A DNA stretch of 31,595 bases from JALHST01 sp038316335 (GTDB lineage: Bacteria; Bacteroidota; Bacteroidia; Flavobacteriales; Flavobacteriaceae), in assembly GCA_038316335.1 (NCBI GenBank), contig JBBQAM010000048.1, positions 1 through 31,595 of the forward strand. Direction: 5' to 3'. Shown here piece after piece: positions 30,777-31,595 of this stretch (positions are counted from its first letter, which is position 1; each line of letters opens with the position of its first letter). A program made the position numbers and the translations under genes. The notes under the pieces are model-generated. The model saw only the letters and a list, made by a program, of their open reading frames with translations, made no database searches and was not told where the DNA came from.

Positions 30777-31595
30777 TCATTCTGAATGCTCTGGTTGAGA
30801 GACCACCATAAATATAAAACAGAGTACATATAAGGGTTTCGATGTTTCTAAAATAGATTCCGTCAAAAAAATGTATCCGAGTCCAAACAGGAAAAGAATC
30901 AAAAAGGTGTTTTTAATTTGTTCAGTGCGGTAAAGAAAATAGCCCAAAATAGTAGCTAGCATTAAAATCCCCAGCCCGCCTATCTCGATTAAAAAAGTGA
31001 GAAACTGATTGTGTGAATGATTAAGTCCCAGCGTATTCGAGAAGCCAGCTTCTCTAATAAAATGATAGTTCTGTAATAGTTCATCCGATTTGCCCAAACC
31101 ATATCCAACCCATGGCTTATCCTTGATAGCCTCCCAAGATACAGACCATAACTGGTTTCTATTTTGATCAATTTTTTTAATGTAAACTATGAGTGATGCT
31201 GCAAATATTACAAAAAGTGCGGCATTTATGGCTAGTCGTTTTTTATAATCCCACTTTACACAAATGTTAAGAAGAAAGATGCCATAAATCAATAAACATA
31301 TCCTGGATCCGGCCAAAATGATAAACAATACAAGTAGTGAATGATATGCTATAAGAAGCCTTAGTTCAATTGCCTTGCCGCTATAAACACGATTTGAAAA
31401 CAAGATTCCAACAAGACCGAAAAAGGAGAGGAAGGCGGCGTGGTCATAATATAACCATGCTCTTATATTCCCGCCATATATCTTAATATTCGCAAAATAG
31501 TCGGTAATTCCTAAAGCATAAAAGTCGTTAAAAAAAATTAAAAAACTAATGGCTGAGGCCAACATAGCCCCATAGATGAATAAGAGGGTCAATAC
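30777..31595 (-). CDS. O-antigen ligase/polymerase-like membrane protein, C-terminal part
   Basis: About 272 residues of a larger polytopic protein; the frame is open through the window end, so the N-terminus is outside. Visible are several membrane helices, the large periplasmic loop with WVGYGLGKSDELL and LNHSHNQFLTFLIEIGGLG, and two or three final helices. The G-G-G and H-x-HN---E-G-LG motifs are those of the Wzy_C/O-antigen ligase family (WaaL or Wzy). It either joins or polymerises the lipid-linked units made by the genes that follow. WaaL and Wzy cannot be told apart here. The gap of 299 bases to the MBOAT gene suggests a separate transcript. Confidence 0.85.
   Translation of the reverse strand, partial: VLTLLFIYGAMLASAISFLIFFNDFYALGITDYFANIKIYGGNIRAWLYYDHAAFLSFFGLVGILFSNRVYSGKAIELRLLIAYHSLLVLFIILAGSRICLLIYGIFLLNICVKWDYKKRLAINAALFVIFAASLIVYIKKIDQNRNQLWSVSWEAIKDKPWVGYGLGKSDELLQNYHFIREAGFSNTLGLNHSHNQFLTFLIEIGGLGILMLATILGYFLYRTEQIKNTFLILFLFGLGYIFLTESILETSKPLYVLCFIFMVVSQPEHSE

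Overview
The window is a stretch of chromosome that looks like a marine or soil member of the Flavobacteriaceae (Bacteroidota). The evidence is the Bacteroidota-type ATP synthase a subunit with a long extracytoplasmic N-terminus, a SprE-type gliding/type IX secretion lipoprotein, several membrane families typical of this group (DUF5687, DUF6168-, DUF6341- and DUF6427-like), and -7 boxes of the TAnnTTTG type with almost no Shine-Dalgarno sequences. The genus cannot be fixed from this sequence. No rRNA, tRNA, CRISPR array, insertion sequence or prophage was seen.

Region 1 (1-6482, minus strand): one tightly packed transcription unit reading sprE, bactofilin, AtpZ-like, DUF6168-like, atpB, atpE, atpF, atpH, atpA (atpA is cut by the window edge). 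Genes overlap or nearly touch. A perfect 13-bp hairpin lies between atpE and atpF and could help set subunit ratios.

Region 2 (6483-11460, minus strand): a probable operon of a PadR regulator, three tandem paralogous membrane proteins sharing an N-terminal helical motif, a DUF5687 ABC-2-type permease and its ATPase. This is the best candidate for a poorly described system: a PadR-controlled HAAS-like sensor/ABC exporter module.

Region 3 (11461-17063, mixed strands): a PaaE-like ferredoxin/FAD oxidoreductase; a patatin-like lipase on the other strand; a three-gene arsenosugar-type set (DUF2064 transferase, AhpD-like protein, radical SAM ArsS) with no arsM or arsR here; and a TetR regulator preceded by a leader rich in inverted repeats.

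Region 4 (17064-21393): a GT9 glycosyltransferase overlapping a DUF4254 gene, the polytopic DUF6427-like protein, a small divergent DUF6341-like protein with a good promoter, and purD, whose start overlaps the stop of a possible 34-residue membrane peptide.

Region 5 (21394-31595, minus strand): a surface polysaccharide locus with an O-antigen ligase/polymerase-like protein (cut by the window end), an MBOAT plus AlgX-like O-acetylation pair, a GT2 enzyme, a probable dTDP-L-rhamnose 4-epimerase-type SDR with a cysteine-rich insert, a CgeB-like glycosyltransferase, another SDR epimerase and a priming polyprenyl-phosphate sugar-1-phosphate transferase. The 24.3-30.8 kb part looks more AT-rich than the housekeeping genes, as is common for exchanged capsule/O-antigen loci. 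All coordinates are from reading the sequence; no database search was run.
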